Source of the DNA: Cafeteria roenbergensis
Lineage: Eukaryota > Sar > Bigyra > Bicosoecida > Cafeteriaceae
DNA length: 64,000 nt
Direction of reading: 5' to 3'
Assembly (NCBI GenBank): GCA_008330645.1
Contig: VLTN01000063.1
Coordinates: 62,001-126,000 of the forward strand
Positions within the stretch are counted from its first letter, which is position 1. Each line of letters starts with the position of its first letter. Under the pieces are notes generated by a model. The model saw only the letters and a program-made list of their open reading frames with translations, was not told where the DNA came from and made no database searches. The position numbers and the translations under genes are program-made. Positions 19,216 to 29,200 of this stretch are shown one piece after another.

Positions 19216-20514
19216 ATGAGGATCGCCCTCCTTATGGCAGCAACTCTCTTGCTCGGGTACTGGCTCGGGTCGGTCACCGGGGGCGGCGGCCGGGGTTCGG
19301 CTGGCGCTGTTTCCAGGCAGGCGACCGCGGCGGCCGGCTCCACCCCGCAGAGGCTGCGCGCCGAAGCCGCGCCGCAGCCAGGCGATGGCGGATCTGCCTC
19401 AAACACTGCGGAGAGCCTGGCCACACCCGAGGCGCCACCCGGGGCGACAGATGCGTCCTCAGCGCCGCCAAGCAGCTCTGCGGGCGCAGAACGGGGTCAG
19501 GCTGGCGAGGCACAGGCAACCACCTCCCCGAGCGAGGCCACGGGTGCTGCTCTGGCCTCGCTGCCTGCTGCACCTGGCGGGTGGACGGCCGACGACTGCC
19601 CAACGCCCGGGCGGGCGAGAGATGCCAAGGCCTACAACACGAACTGGGTTGACGTGGGGTCGCCTGACAAGCGGCTGCTCACGGCCGTCCGTCAGGGCGG
19701 CGTGCGGGCTGAGTCAGGCGACGTCCTGTTTGACGTGGGCGCAAACCAGGGCGCGTTTGCGCTGCTGCTTGCGGAGGTGTGGCCCAAGGCGACGTACCTC
19801 CTGTTCGAGATGATGCCCACCTACGGCGAGTTCATCAACAAGACCTTTGCGGCGCACGATGCTCGCGACCGCGTCCGCATCATCCCCCACGCCGTGAGCA
19901 GCGTCTCGGGAGAGAGCGTCCCCATCCTTGGCGACCCCGGCCACGTGGCAGCGTACAAGGGGTGGACGGGCGCGAGTCTGCTGAAGCGGGGAAAGAACTT
20001 TGGCGCGAAGATTGCAGAGGCGACGACGGTGGCGCTCGGTGAGTGGATCACCACGCTCCCTCTGGACGAGCAGATTCCCGAAATCATCCCGTTCGTCAAG
20101 ATCGACACGGAGGGGTTCGACGGCGCCGTGCTCAAAGGCATGGAGGCGGGGAAGAACATGCTGCTCAACCAGCGCACCCGGGCCATCTTTTTCGAGCTCA
20201 ACAAGATGTCCCTCTCGTCAGACTTCAAGCCCGAGGCGACTCTCGAGCTGCTCTCGGGCTACGGATACGACACTTACCTGATCCTCAACGAGGGCCTCTT
20301 CCGCATCAGCGACGAGTGCTTTGAGCCGAGCGAGTACACCGCCGAAGCGCTGTGGACGCGCAATGCCCTGGCCCTGCCGCGGGGGACCAAGCTTGCCTGC
20401 TGTGTCCTGACTGCCTGCGACTCGGAGGACCGCGGCTGCGACTGCCAAGCCGAGGCCCGCCCCCGTGTTGCTCACGAGCGCGCTGCCCAGGCGGCAGATG
20501 CAGCCGATGCATGA
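19216..20514 (+). CDS. FkbM-family SAM methyltransferase with N-terminal membrane anchor
   Basis: 432 residues. Residues 1-20 form a signal anchor (MRIALLMAATLLLGYWLGSV), followed by a Ser/Ala/Pro-rich stem to about residue 130, the layout of a Golgi type II membrane enzyme. The catalytic domain (about 165-375) has the SAM-binding glycine loop DVLFDVGANQGAFALLL, the acidic strand after it (YLLFEMMP), and IPFVKIDTEGFDGAVLKGME, the hallmark of FkbM methyltransferases. The Cys-rich C-terminus (LACCVLTACDSEDRGCDC) may form disulfides. Algal genomes carry many such enzymes, presumed to O-methylate sugars. The ATG at 19216 is the first that gives the anchor. Family sure, substrate unknown. Confidence 0.85.
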   Translation: MRIALLMAATLLLGYWLGSVTGGGGRGSAGAVSRQATAAAGSTPQRLRAEAAPQPGDGGSASNTAESLATPEAPPGATDASSAPPSSSAGAERGQAGEAQATTSPSEATGAALASLPAAPGGWTADDCPTPGRARDAKAYNTNWVDVGSPDKRLLTAVRQGGVRAESGDVLFDVGANQGAFALLLAEVWPKATYLLFEMMPTYGEFINKTFAAHDARDRVRIIPHAVSSVSGESVPILGDPGHVAAYKGWTGASLLKRGKNFGAKIAEATTVALGEWITTLPLDEQIPEIIPFVKIDTEGFDGAVLKGMEAGKNMLLNQRTRAIFFELNKMSLSSDFKPEATLELLSGYGYDTYLILNEGLFRISDECFEPSEYTAEALWTRNALALPRGTKLACCVLTACDSEDRGCDCQAEARPRVAHERAAQAADAADA

Positions 20515-20869
20515 GTTTGCGTTGACCGTTCAGTTGCGCCTGCCGTGTGGGGACTGCTGTCAGCGCCCAGTGAAGAGTGGGAAATTCAGAGCACAGCCCG
20601 GCCTAGCAGGACTTCGTACGCCTGCCTTGGCTAAAAGCCCGCGCCGCGGGCGCCTGGTGGGCCAATGACCACACGCAAAGGCGGCGCTCGCGCATGGCGG
20701 AGCGGCGTGGGCGTGACCAGTGTTATGCGAGGCGCTGGGCGGCGGCGAGTCTCACGATTGCGCCAATGTTTGCTCGCCGCAAGCAATCAAAGGCAGCGCT
20801 CTGGTGGCGACAGGGCGCAGCGAGCGGCTAGCCCCTCCGCGGGGCAGTGCCTGCCGCCCAGTGCCAGCC
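20515..20869. other. Intergenic between convergent 3' ends
   Basis: 355 bases between the stop codons of the methyltransferase (+) and the PACRG-family gene (-). I see no gene, repeat or RNA here. Confidence 0.45.
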
Positions 20870-21934
20870 TCACACAAGCACGGATGCATACGTGGGAATC
20901 TTTGCCTTGATGAGGGCCCCGGCCGGGGGCCCCCCGTTGGCCTCAAGCTGCTCGCAGAGCGCCAGCACGGCGGCGGCGCGGGCGCCCCCGGCCGACGCGC
21001 GGCGGGCGAGAGCGGGCAGGACGCTGTGCAGCTCGGCGTTGAGTGCCGCCCCCGCTGCGGCGGACAGGTCTTTGATGGCCATGAGACCGGCCTCCTGGCA
21101 CTCGCGCTCGGCCCGCCCCAGCGCCGCGCGCACGTGGCGCATCACGGCCCCTAGGGTCGGGCCGCTGGCCGCGCTGGGCCGGATCGCGAGGATGTCCCGC
21201 AGCCCCGTGCGAGCGAGCAGGGCGAACGGGTGGTCCACCTCTGAGAGACCCGCGGCGCACACAGGCAGCAGCCGGCTGCAGTCGACCCGCTCCACGGGCA
21301 CGTCCCAGCGGAGGGCGTGGCGGCCTGACGTGCGGTGCTCCAGGCGGAAGGGCAGGCCCGCGCGGTGGGCCCGCGCGAACTCTGTCCGCCCCTTGCTCGC
21401 CGCTCCGGTGCCGAAGCGCGAAACCGACAGCTTCTCCGCGGCCGGGCGGGCTCCCGGGGCGGCGGCCGCTCTGCCTCGGGACCCCGGACCCGCGCCGCCG
21501 CGGGAGCCGCGCCCCCGAGCGGCACTGGCGCCCTCAACGGCTCGCCCGCGCGCTGCCCCCCCGCTGGGCGGAGCGCTAGACCCGAAGGCCACGCGGCCGC
21601 CCGCGCGGCCGCCGCGCCCTGCAGCAGGCCTGGCCGCCCCGGGCGCGCCGCCGCGAGCGCCGCCTCTGCCATGCGCGCCCCCCGTGGGGGCCGCTGGCCC
21701 CGTGAAGCGCGACATCACATCGTCCGCGCGATTGAGGCAAGCCGCAACACCTCCAGCCGCCCGTCCTCCTGCAGCACCGCGACCGCGCCCGCCTGCGCCA
21801 CGGGCCCCGCGTGATGTTCCACGAGTGAAACCCTGTCCCTGGTCATCGTTGTCCGCGAACCAGTCGACTCTGGACGCCAGGCTGTCCTCTCCGATGCGAA
21901 TTGCGCCCGTTGGACCGCCTCTTGCGCCCGCCAT
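20870..21934 (-). CDS. PACRG: PACRG-family protein (axonemal inner-junction type)
   Basis: 354 residues. Residues about 195-354 match the PACRG helical-repeat domain: GRTEFARAHRAGLPFRLEHR at its start, RWDVPVERVDCSRLLPV, DHPFALLARTGLRDIL, and the C-terminal signature IKAKIPTYASVLV. PACRG sits at the inner junction where the A and B tubules of flagellar doublets meet. The N-terminal 190 residues are Gly/Arg/Ala-rich low complexity (GRGGRAGGR and similar) and absent from animal PACRG, which is about 100 residues shorter overall. The C-terminal wording leaves the PACRGL paralogue possible. I start at the ATG at 21934, before AGARGGPTG, because upstream codons have no further ATG. It fits with DRC1 and the SHIPPO gene in this window. 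Confidence 0.8.
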   Translation of the reverse strand: MAGARGGPTGAIRIGEDSLASRVDWFADNDDQGQGFTRGTSRGARGAGGRGRGAAGGRAAGGVAACLNRADDVMSRFTGPAAPTGGAHGRGGARGGAPGAARPAAGRGGRAGGRVAFGSSAPPSGGAARGRAVEGASAARGRGSRGGAGPGSRGRAAAAPGARPAAEKLSVSRFGTGAASKGRTEFARAHRAGLPFRLEHRTSGRHALRWDVPVERVDCSRLLPVCAAGLSEVDHPFALLARTGLRDILAIRPSAASGPTLGAVMRHVRAALGRAERECQEAGLMAIKDLSAAAGAALNAELHSVLPALARRASAGGARAAAVLALCEQLEANGGPPAGALIKAKIPTYASVLV

Positions 21935-22275
21935 GGGCAAAGCGGCTGCCCTCGGACACACCGACCCGAGGGGTTGTGTCGGAGCGCTCCTCGGGTCCGC
22001 TTTTCCTCACCCAGGCCTGTCCGAGCTGTCGCTGTCTGGCGGTGCTGGCGGCGGCGGGAGTGGCGGCGAAGCAGGTGGCGCTCCATTCCGGCGAGTATTT
22101 GGTTTGCAACTGTGCACGGCAGAGTTCTGCTGAGCTGCCGCCGCTGCGCGTCAGCAGGCCCCGGCTTCCGAAGCACGGCGGCAGCTTCTCGCCAAGCTCC
22201 CGGGATCATCGCGTCTGTGCTGGCCCTTTGATCGCACATTTGGAGGGGGGAGGGCGAACCAACGCTTCTGGCGGG
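21935..22275. promoter_or_regulatory. Divergent promoter region, PACRG-family / glyoxalase-like gene
   Basis: 341 bases between two opposite start codons. The glyoxalase-like frame remains open through most of it but offers no better start. No recognisable core promoter element. Confidence 0.45.
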
Positions 22276-23577
22276 ATGTGGGCGGGTCGACGCGCCGCGG
22301 CGCGAGTTGCCAAGGTTGGGGCGAACGCACGGGCGCCGCAGCCCCGTCGCCTTCTGCACGCGTTTGACCGACTCGACCACCTGATGCTGCATGTGGACGA
22401 GCCGGAGCGTCTGCGGTCGATGCTGGCGGCGCTTCAAATGCCGGTGAGCATGCCGGCCACGCCCTTTGCGTTCGCCGAGGACGAGCACTCCGAGGAGCAG
22501 CTGTTCGAGGCCAAGCTCTGGGGAATGGGCGGTGGCTGCAACCTGATGCTTTACAAGGACGGCGCCATCGCCGAGACGCGGAAGAAGGCTGGGCTGCCGA
22601 GCGGGGCCATCGGCAGTCTGGCGCTGCAGCCGGCCGGGATGTCTCGCTTCCGCGCGCAGGCTGCGCTAACGCGCGCGGACGTGCAGCACATTCCCGAGCC
22701 GATCATGTACCACATTCCCGATGATGCGAGGCGCGCGGACCCGTCGCTGCCGCCGTGGATGTTCAGCCGGGTGCTCTTTCCGCACGGCGGCATCGGGGGC
22801 GCCGCGGGCCTCATCAGCACCGGCGAGGGGGGCTCGTCCCTGGGCGGCGAGCACGTCGACGGGCTGCTGCTGGCTGCCTCCGCGTCGGCGTCGCCGCCGC
22901 TTCACTTCGCGTTCGCGGTTACGTGGCACAGGGACCTGCCGATGGCCCCCCACAGGCAGCGAGGGACCCTGAGCGCTCTGCCGGCGGGGGCCCTGGGGGT
23001 GGTTGCCTGCCCCCGCGTCTTCGTCACGGCGCCCGCGGCCAGGGGCGAGGACGGGCTGCTGGAGGCCGCCTCCTTCTGGCACGGCCTGGGGCACGCCGTG
23101 GTGCAGCGCGGCAGAGCCGAGTTCGAGGTCGCCTTTCCGGCCGGCGGGCCAGCGCTGCACGTGCGGGCGGTGGAGGACGAGGCCATGGGCGCGGCCGCTG
23201 GGGGCGACGAGGGGAGCTCCGCCCGGGCGCTGAGCGGGTCCCCGCCGTGCCGCGTGGCCGGGTGGGAGTGGTCTGTGCTCGCGGACAGGGAGGCGGCCGC
23301 GGCGGCGCTGGAGGCGGCGGGGCTGCGGGTGCTGGACGCGTCGGCGCCGCGGGGCGGCGCGGGGTGGGAGGTGGTGGCAGACTTGGGCCGGGCGGGCTTG
23401 CACGGGTGCGTGCTGCGGGTGACGCCGGCGACGGCCGGGCAGCGGGCTGAGTCGGTGCTGGCGGTGGGGGAGGTCCGGCGCGCGGCGGCCGGCGGGGGCG
23501 CCATGGGGGCCGCGGCCGCTGCCTCGCTGCTCCTGGACGCCGACATGGAGCACGCCTACCTGCTGCTGCCGCCGTGA
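22276..23577 (+). CDS. Glyoxalase-like (VOC superfamily) protein, tentative
   Basis: 433 residues in one exon. The first 33 residues are basic and Ala-rich (MWAGRRAAARVAKVGANAR), a plausible mitochondrial or plastid targeting segment. Residues about 35-60 (FDRLDHLMLHVDEPERLRSM) look like the first strand and helix of a vicinal-oxygen-chelate fold, in which the His often binds metal. A second half-module may lie near residues 335-385 (WEWSVLADREAAAAALEAAG). The centre (residues about 120-300) is unfamiliar, with repeated Gly/Ala stretches. The VOC assignment rests on weak motif likeness; an unrelated algal family is possible. It shares its promoter region with the PACRG-family gene. Confidence 0.5.
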   Translation: MWAGRRAAARVAKVGANARAPQPRRLLHAFDRLDHLMLHVDEPERLRSMLAALQMPVSMPATPFAFAEDEHSEEQLFEAKLWGMGGGCNLMLYKDGAIAETRKKAGLPSGAIGSLALQPAGMSRFRAQAALTRADVQHIPEPIMYHIPDDARRADPSLPPWMFSRVLFPHGGIGGAAGLISTGEGGSSLGGEHVDGLLLAASASASPPLHFAFAVTWHRDLPMAPHRQRGTLSALPAGALGVVACPRVFVTAPAARGEDGLLEAASFWHGLGHAVVQRGRAEFEVAFPAGGPALHVRAVEDEAMGAAAGGDEGSSARALSGSPPCRVAGWEWSVLADREAAAAALEAAGLRVLDASAPRGGAGWEVVADLGRAGLHGCVLRVTPATAGQRAESVLAVGEVRRAAAGGGAMGAAAAASLLLDADMEHAYLLLPP

Positions 23578-23745
23578 CCGCGGAGGCCGCTGCGCGGGGG
23601 GGGGTGAGGTTTGCGGTGCGGCGTGAGGCCACGCTCGAGCGAATGTGCGCTGGGATCGCCTCTGCTCGGGGCGGGCTGGGCGCGGCCTCGCAAACGTTTG
23701 CCGCCGCTCCGCGCCGCCAGCCGACACACACGCACGCACACTGCG

Positions 23746-24561
23746 TCAGCGCGCGGCATCGAGCGCCGCCACCTCCGCCCGAAGCTTCTCCACCGTAGCC
23801 GGGTCCTCGAACGCCACGGTGGGGATGTCGGCGCTGAACCGCTCGCCGCTCGACAGGTCGACCATCCCGTACGACCCGCCGACCGTGCCGCAGCAGTGCG
23901 GCAGCGTCGAGGTGCCGCTGAAGTACTCGAACGTCTGCCCCGGGCCCAGCACCGGCTGCTGTCCCACCACGCCGGGCGCGTCGGGCGGGGTCTCGATCAT
24001 CCCGCTCTGCAGGCCGTGCCTGCCCTCCAGCGCCGCCAGCCCCGACCGCGCGCCGCCGAAGTGGATCACCACGTGCCGCGATGACAGCTGGAGCTGGCCC
24101 TCCTCCTTGAGCGACCTGATGCGCGCGCGATAGGCGAACTGGTAGCGGCTCCCGGGGATGTAAGACGTCGTCATTTCAACCTGCACGTCGCGCGTGCGGC
24201 ACGAGCCCTGGTGCGTCTGCTTGCGCAGCATCTCGTTGAGCAGACGCAAGCACGCGAAGCCGCGCTCGATGGCGTTGTCGTCCGGCTGAGCGGCGCGGAA
24301 CTCCCGACGGATCGCCGCCAGCAGGTCTGACGACATCACAGTCCCATCGGCCTGGACCTGGCCGCCCACGACGGAGTCGTACGTCACGTTGGTCAACACC
24401 TGCGCCGGGTCGTGCGCCACGAACCGGTACGGCCGCAGGCTAGTGTTCCACGACTCCAGCGAAATGGGGTCCACCAGCCGCAGGCGGTCCGTCGAGCGCA
24501 GCGCCTGCACGAAGCTCCCATAGAGCGCCCGGGCAATGCGGGCGTTTGCGGGCCCGGTCAT
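23746..24561 (-). CDS. ApaG-domain protein with a LYR-like N-terminal helical region
   Basis: 271 residues. The C-terminal part (about 125-250) is an ApaG/DUF525 beta sandwich: VQVEMTTSYIPGSRYQFAYR, LSSRHVVIHFGG, GVVGQQPVLGPGQTFEYFSG and GSYGMVDLSSGERFSADIP follow in family order. ApaG modules occur in bacterial ApaG, F-box proteins and POLDIP2; their function is uncertain and is probably protein or ligand binding. The N-terminal half is helical and reminiscent of a LYR/complex-1 domain: ALYGSFVQALRS near residue 13 and AAIRREFRAAQPDD near residue 83. LYR proteins work in mitochondrial Fe-S and respiratory-complex assembly. If that reading is right, this is a two-domain mitochondrial accessory protein. 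ApaG is firm; LYR is only suggestive. Confidence 0.8.
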   Translation of the reverse strand: MTGPANARIARALYGSFVQALRSTDRLRLVDPISLESWNTSLRPYRFVAHDPAQVLTNVTYDSVVGGQVQADGTVMSSDLLAAIRREFRAAQPDDNAIERGFACLRLLNEMLRKQTHQGSCRTRDVQVEMTTSYIPGSRYQFAYRARIRSLKEEGQLQLSSRHVVIHFGGARSGLAALEGRHGLQSGMIETPPDAPGVVGQQPVLGPGQTFEYFSGTSTLPHCCGTVGGSYGMVDLSSGERFSADIPTVAFEDPATVEKLRAEVAALDAAR

Positions 24562-24868
24562 GGCTGGGCCTCGCTCGCCGGCCGGCGTCGCAGCCCTGGG
24601 AGGCGGCAGCCGGTTCGTTCAGCGAATGGCAGCACGACCAGCCCCGTGGCCTGGCAGGGGCGCAGGTAGTACTCGCTCTGGGCCCGTGCGGGTCTGAACG
24701 CGCAGTCGGCGCAAAGACGGCCTGGAGCGCCCTCGTGCCCTCGCTGTGTGGCGGCCGACTCGGCTCGTTCGAGGGTGAACACGCCAGGAACCGGGCGGGC
24801 TCTGCCCAGCGACCTGTGTCGAATGGCAATTGCTTCAAACGCCACCCAGCGCCGCTGCATCGGGGTGC
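24562..24868. promoter_or_regulatory. Divergent promoter region, ApaG / UNG
   Basis: 307 bases between opposite start codons. The UNG frame is open a little upstream, but its first ATG is 24869. No core promoter motif recognised. Confidence 0.45.
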
Positions 24869-25831
24869 ATGATCACCAGCTTCTTCACCCGGGCGTCGAA
24901 GCGCGGCCTGGCCACCGCGGAGGAGGAGGCGCGGCCCAAGAGGGCAGCCAGGGAGCCAAAGAGTGGCGCAAAGCCGGCCATGGCCGCGGCCGAGCCGGCG
25001 TCCGCCAGCGCCAGCCCGGATGACGCCGATCACGCCCCCGCGCCAGAGGCTGCTGGCTCGCCTGCGGGGGGCCCGGCTGCCGCAGCGGCGGCGGGCTCGG
25101 CCGAGGAGCCTGACGTGGAGGCCGCCGAGCCTGAGCTGCCTTACGGTATCAATGTGCACCCGTCCTGGCGCAAGGTCGTGGCCGCGGAGGCGCGCAAGCC
25201 GTACTTCGCCCGGCTGATGGCGTTTGTGCAGCAAAAGCGCAACAGTTGCCGCGTGTTTCCCCCGGAGGAGCACGTGTTCGAGGCGCTCAGGCTGACGCCG
25301 CTGAGCGAGCTGCGCGTGGTCATCGTGGGCCAGGATCCGTACCACGGCCCGGGGCAGGCGCACGGGCTGGCCTTTTCCGTGCGGCCCGGCGTGAAGATCC
25401 CGCCTTCGCTGCGGAACATGTACAAGGAGCTCAAGACCGACTGCGGCATCGAGCCGGCCGCGCACGGCACGCTGACGTCGTGGGCGCGGCAGGGCGTCCT
25501 GCTGCTCAACACGGTGCTCACGGTCGAGTCCGGCGCTGCGCACTCCCACAAGAAGAGGGGGTGGGAGGAGTTCACGCAGGCCATCCTGGCAGCCGCGGGG
25601 AAGCGGCCGGGCGTGGTGTTTCTGCTGTGGGGCAAGCCGGCCCAGACCGCCGCCAAAGCGGCCTCGTCGCGGCCCGGCCACCACGTGCTGGCCTCCCCGC
25701 ACCCTTCGCCGCTGTCCGCCAGCCGGGGCTTCTTCGGCTGCCGGCACTTCAGCAAGACCAACGCCTTCCTGCGCTCCAGGGGTCAGCCGGAGATCCGCTG
25801 GCAGCTGCCGGAGGACCCCTCCGACGACTAG
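24869..25831 (+). CDS. UNG: Uracil-DNA glycosylase, family 1 (UNG)
   Basis: Removes uracil from DNA to start base excision repair. 320 residues. The catalytic domain (about 90-310) has the water-activating loop VVIVGQDPYHGPGQAHGLAF with the catalytic Asp at residue 156, the uracil-stacking and Asn segment GVLLLNTVLTVE, and the DNA-intercalation loop HPSPLSASRGFFGCRHFSKT with the catalytic His. The N-terminus MITSFFTRASKRG resembles a PCNA-interacting motif followed by basic residues, as in nuclear UNG2, and a disordered Ala/Pro linker follows to residue 88. A nuclear, replication-coupled form is likely; a separate mitochondrial form cannot be excluded. The start at 24869 is the first ATG and begins the PCNA-like motif. 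All key residues are intact. Confidence 0.95.
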   Translation: MITSFFTRASKRGLATAEEEARPKRAAREPKSGAKPAMAAAEPASASASPDDADHAPAPEAAGSPAGGPAAAAAAGSAEEPDVEAAEPELPYGINVHPSWRKVVAAEARKPYFARLMAFVQQKRNSCRVFPPEEHVFEALRLTPLSELRVVIVGQDPYHGPGQAHGLAFSVRPGVKIPPSLRNMYKELKTDCGIEPAAHGTLTSWARQGVLLLNTVLTVESGAAHSHKKRGWEEFTQAILAAAGKRPGVVFLLWGKPAQTAAKAASSRPGHHVLASPHPSPLSASRGFFGCRHFSKTNAFLRSRGQPEIRWQLPEDPSDD

Positions 25832-26250
25832 GCCCAAGGCCGGCTGCTGCGTGTGATTGGCGTGTGTGCGTGTGGCGTGCGGGCTCGCAAAGGGCGAGTG
25901 CGCGGGCCGCTGATGCGGAGCCGGCAGCGCCTCTCGCGCAGGCAGCTGGACGCACTGATCGCGGGCAGCGGCAGTGCGATTGCACCACACAGCGGCAGCG
26001 CATGCTGGCCCGCGGAAGGGTAGCACCCCTGGGGCGCGCGCACGATCAGCTGGGGCGGTGGTGGGGGTTGGCGTCCGCGGGGGTGGCGGGACAAGGGCTT
26101 GCCCCCAACGGCAGCGCCGCGGCGCGATAGCCATCGCCCGCTACGAGCGCAAAGGCGCACACGGGCGCCGGACATGCAGGCCCGGGTCGGAGGGAGGGAG
26201 GGAGGGGGGGGGGGCTGAATGGCGGGGCACGGTTGTCGGTGGGCGGCCGG
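25832..26250. other. Intergenic between convergent UNG and Ca2+ ATPase genes
   Basis: 419 bases between two stop codons, holding both 3' flanks. Apart from a strong G-run near the right end, no feature is visible. Confidence 0.45.
26189..26214 (+). repeat. G-run with four or more GGG blocks (quadruplex candidate)
   Basis: A run of GGAGGGAGGGAGGG followed by about eleven more G. It meets the simple G-quadruplex pattern of four G-triplets with one-base loops. It lies between convergent 3' ends, so a UNG read-through transcript would carry the G-rich strand and an ATPase read-through the C-rich one. Confidence 0.8.
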
Positions 26251-29200
26251 TCAGTCAAGCTTGGGCTTGACTGCAGCGTCAGTGTCCGCGGGTGCTGGCA
26301 CGAAGCGCAGGGCGATGCCGACGGGGACGGTGATGCTGGCCACTGCGATGCAGTTGAACCACTGCTCCGCGTTGAGCGGGGAGGTTCCGAAGTAGGATCC
26401 GCCGTACTGCACCAGCCCGAACTGCGCCGCCGCCACGCCGGCCCAGATGAGGACGAAGAGCGTCGAGCGGTGGATCCCCTCGAGGACGTTGACCTCGTCG
26501 CGGACCTTGCGGGCGAAGGGGAGGTTCAGGAGGTTCATGAGGATGAAGACGTTGAAGATGACGGTGCGGTGCTCGACGGAGCGGAACTCCTCGACAGACA
26601 TCCAGGCGTAGGCGGATGGGTGGAGGAACATGACGACGAGGACGATGAGCTGGAGGACGGCCTGGCCGCCGATGTGCTTCCACATGGTGCCGGTGATGAG
26701 GGCGGAGCCCTTGCGCTCGGGCGGGCGGGAGAGGAGCGCCTCGGAGGGGGGCTCCGTCGCGAGCGCGAGGGCGGCGAGGCTGTCCATGAGTAGGTTGCAG
26801 AAGAGCATCTGCTGCGAGTTGAGCGGCAGCTGGCGGGCCAGGCGCTCCTGCATGGCCCCGGCATCGGCCGATCCGGCGTCCCCGGAGCCGAGGGAGCAGG
26901 CCGCGGCGAAGCTGAGGACGAGCGCCACGATGTTGACGGTGACCTGGAACTGGAGGAACTTGCGCACGTTGCTCTGCACGGAGCGGCCCCACACGACGGC
27001 CTGGCAGATGGAGGCGAAGTTGTCGTCGAGGATGATCACGTCGGAGGCGCCCTTGGCAACGTCCGTGCCGGTGATGCCCATGGCCAGGCCCACGTTGGCG
27101 TGCTTGAGAGCGGGGCCGTCGTTGGTGCCGTCGCCGGTGGCGGCCACCACCTCGTCGTCCTTCCGCAGGGTGTCCACGAGCAGGTGCTTGTCGTCGGGGG
27201 AGGAGCGCGCCAGGACGCGCAGCGTGCGGGCCGCGTCCCGCAGCGCCGCCGGGTCGTCCTGGAGGGCCGCAAAGTCGCGGCCCAGCATGACGGTGCCGGC
27301 CGGGGGCGCTGCGCGGTCCGCCGTGGCGGCGGGGAGGATGCCGCAGTTTCGGGCGATGGCCGTGGCGGTGTCGATGTGGTCGCCGGTGACCATGATGACG
27401 CGGATGCCGGCTCCCTGGCACTTGGCCACCGCGCCCGGCACCTCCCGCCGCAGCGGGTCGCGGATCCCGAGCACCGCCACCAGCTCCATGCCGCCCTCCT
27501 CCTCCAAGGCCAGCCACTCCGCCGCCGTGGCAGGGCACGAGTGCACCCTCCGCCGGGCCACGGCGATGGTGCGCAGCGCGGCGTGCACCGCCGGCTCGAA
27601 CTCCCGCAGCACTGCGGCGCGGTCCAGCCGCTTCGACGAGCCGTCCGCCTGCAGCTCCGTGTCGCAGAGGCCCACCACCACCTCGAAGGCGCCCTTGAAG
27701 TAGAGCCAGCTCCCGGCCCCCACCGCCTCCGGCAGAGCCACCGCGGTGGCCATGCTCTTGGTCACGCTGGAGAACTGCCGGCGGTACAGCATGCCCAGCG
27801 GCGAGTCTGCCGACGCGCCGGCGGCAGCAGGCCCCGCCGCCGCCGCCGCCGCCGGCGCCGCCGCGGGCTGGCCGAGCGACACGGACGTGCGCACCTGGGC
27901 TGCCCGCTGGCCGAGCTCCTCGTCGAGGAATGCCAGCATTGCGCACTCGGAGGGGTTCCCGAGCCAGGCCATGCCACCGCCGCGCTTCGGGTCCTGGTCG
28001 GCCGCGCCGCCGCCGGAGCCGGCGGGGACGGAGTCGCGCCCGAGCTCCGCGCTGGTGTTGAAGATGATGGCTCTGCCGGCCGCGTCCTGGGCCATGGATG
28101 AGATGCGGGCGGTGAGGTCCGACGCGTCGCAGGCCGGGCAGGCGAGGCTGTGCTCGGACTCGCCGCGCGCCAGGAAGGGCGTGGCCGCGATGCGGCCGGC
28201 CACGACGGCCATCTTGTTCTCGGTGAGGGTGCCCGTCTTGTCGGAGCAGATGACGGTGGCGCTTCCCATGGTCTCGCAGGCCTGGAGCTTGCGGACGAGG
28301 ATCTTGTCGGCGACCATGGCGGAGGAGGAGAAGGCCAGGGAGATGGTCACGGCGAGGGGCAGGCCCTCGGGGACGGCGACGACGACGATGGTGACGCCGA
28401 CCACGGCGAACTGCAGCATGTCCCCGAGCCAGAAGGAGACGTCGGTGAGCTTGCTGGTGTCGCCGGCCAGCGCGATCACGGCCAGGGCGGTGGACGTCGC
28501 GATGGCGGCGACGAGGCCGAACCACCCGATGAGCTTGGCGAGCACGTCCAGGCGCTCCTGCAGAGGGGTGGGCCCGTCGTCGTCCTCGCCCCCCTGGCTC
28601 TTGGCCAGCTGCCGCCCGTACGTGGAGGACACGCCCACGCCAAAGGCGACGGCCCTGCCGGCGCCCTCCTGCACGCGCGTGCCGGCCAGCAGCAGCAGCG
28701 CGCCAGGGCCCTTGTGGCTCGCTCGCGACTCGCCCGTGGCGGACGACTCGTCCACGGTGAGGCCCTGGGCGGTCGCCGAGGGCAGCAGCAGCGCGTCCGC
28801 GGGCAGCTTGGACCCCGCGCGCACCTCGAAGCAGTCCCCAACCACGAGCTCGTCGCGCAGCACGCGGGTCTGCACGCCGTCGCGCGTCACGATCACGGTC
28901 TCGAGCTCCAGCTGCTTCAGCGCCTGGAACTCGCCGTCCTGGGCGTAGTTCAGGGTCGAAGCCACGCCGGACACGATGACAACTGCGGCGAGGATGGACA
29001 TGGCCTCGATCATGTCGCCGCTGTCGTCGCTGACGAACACGGCGTTCACAAGCGCAAGCGCAGCTGCCGCCACGAGGATGAGCAGCGTTTCGTCCTCAAA
29101 CGCCTCCACCAGGTGCTCGAAGAAGGACCGGCGCTTCTTCTCCGGGATCTTGTTGGAGCCGTAGCGCTCGCGCATCGCCGACACCTGCTCAGCCGAGAGC

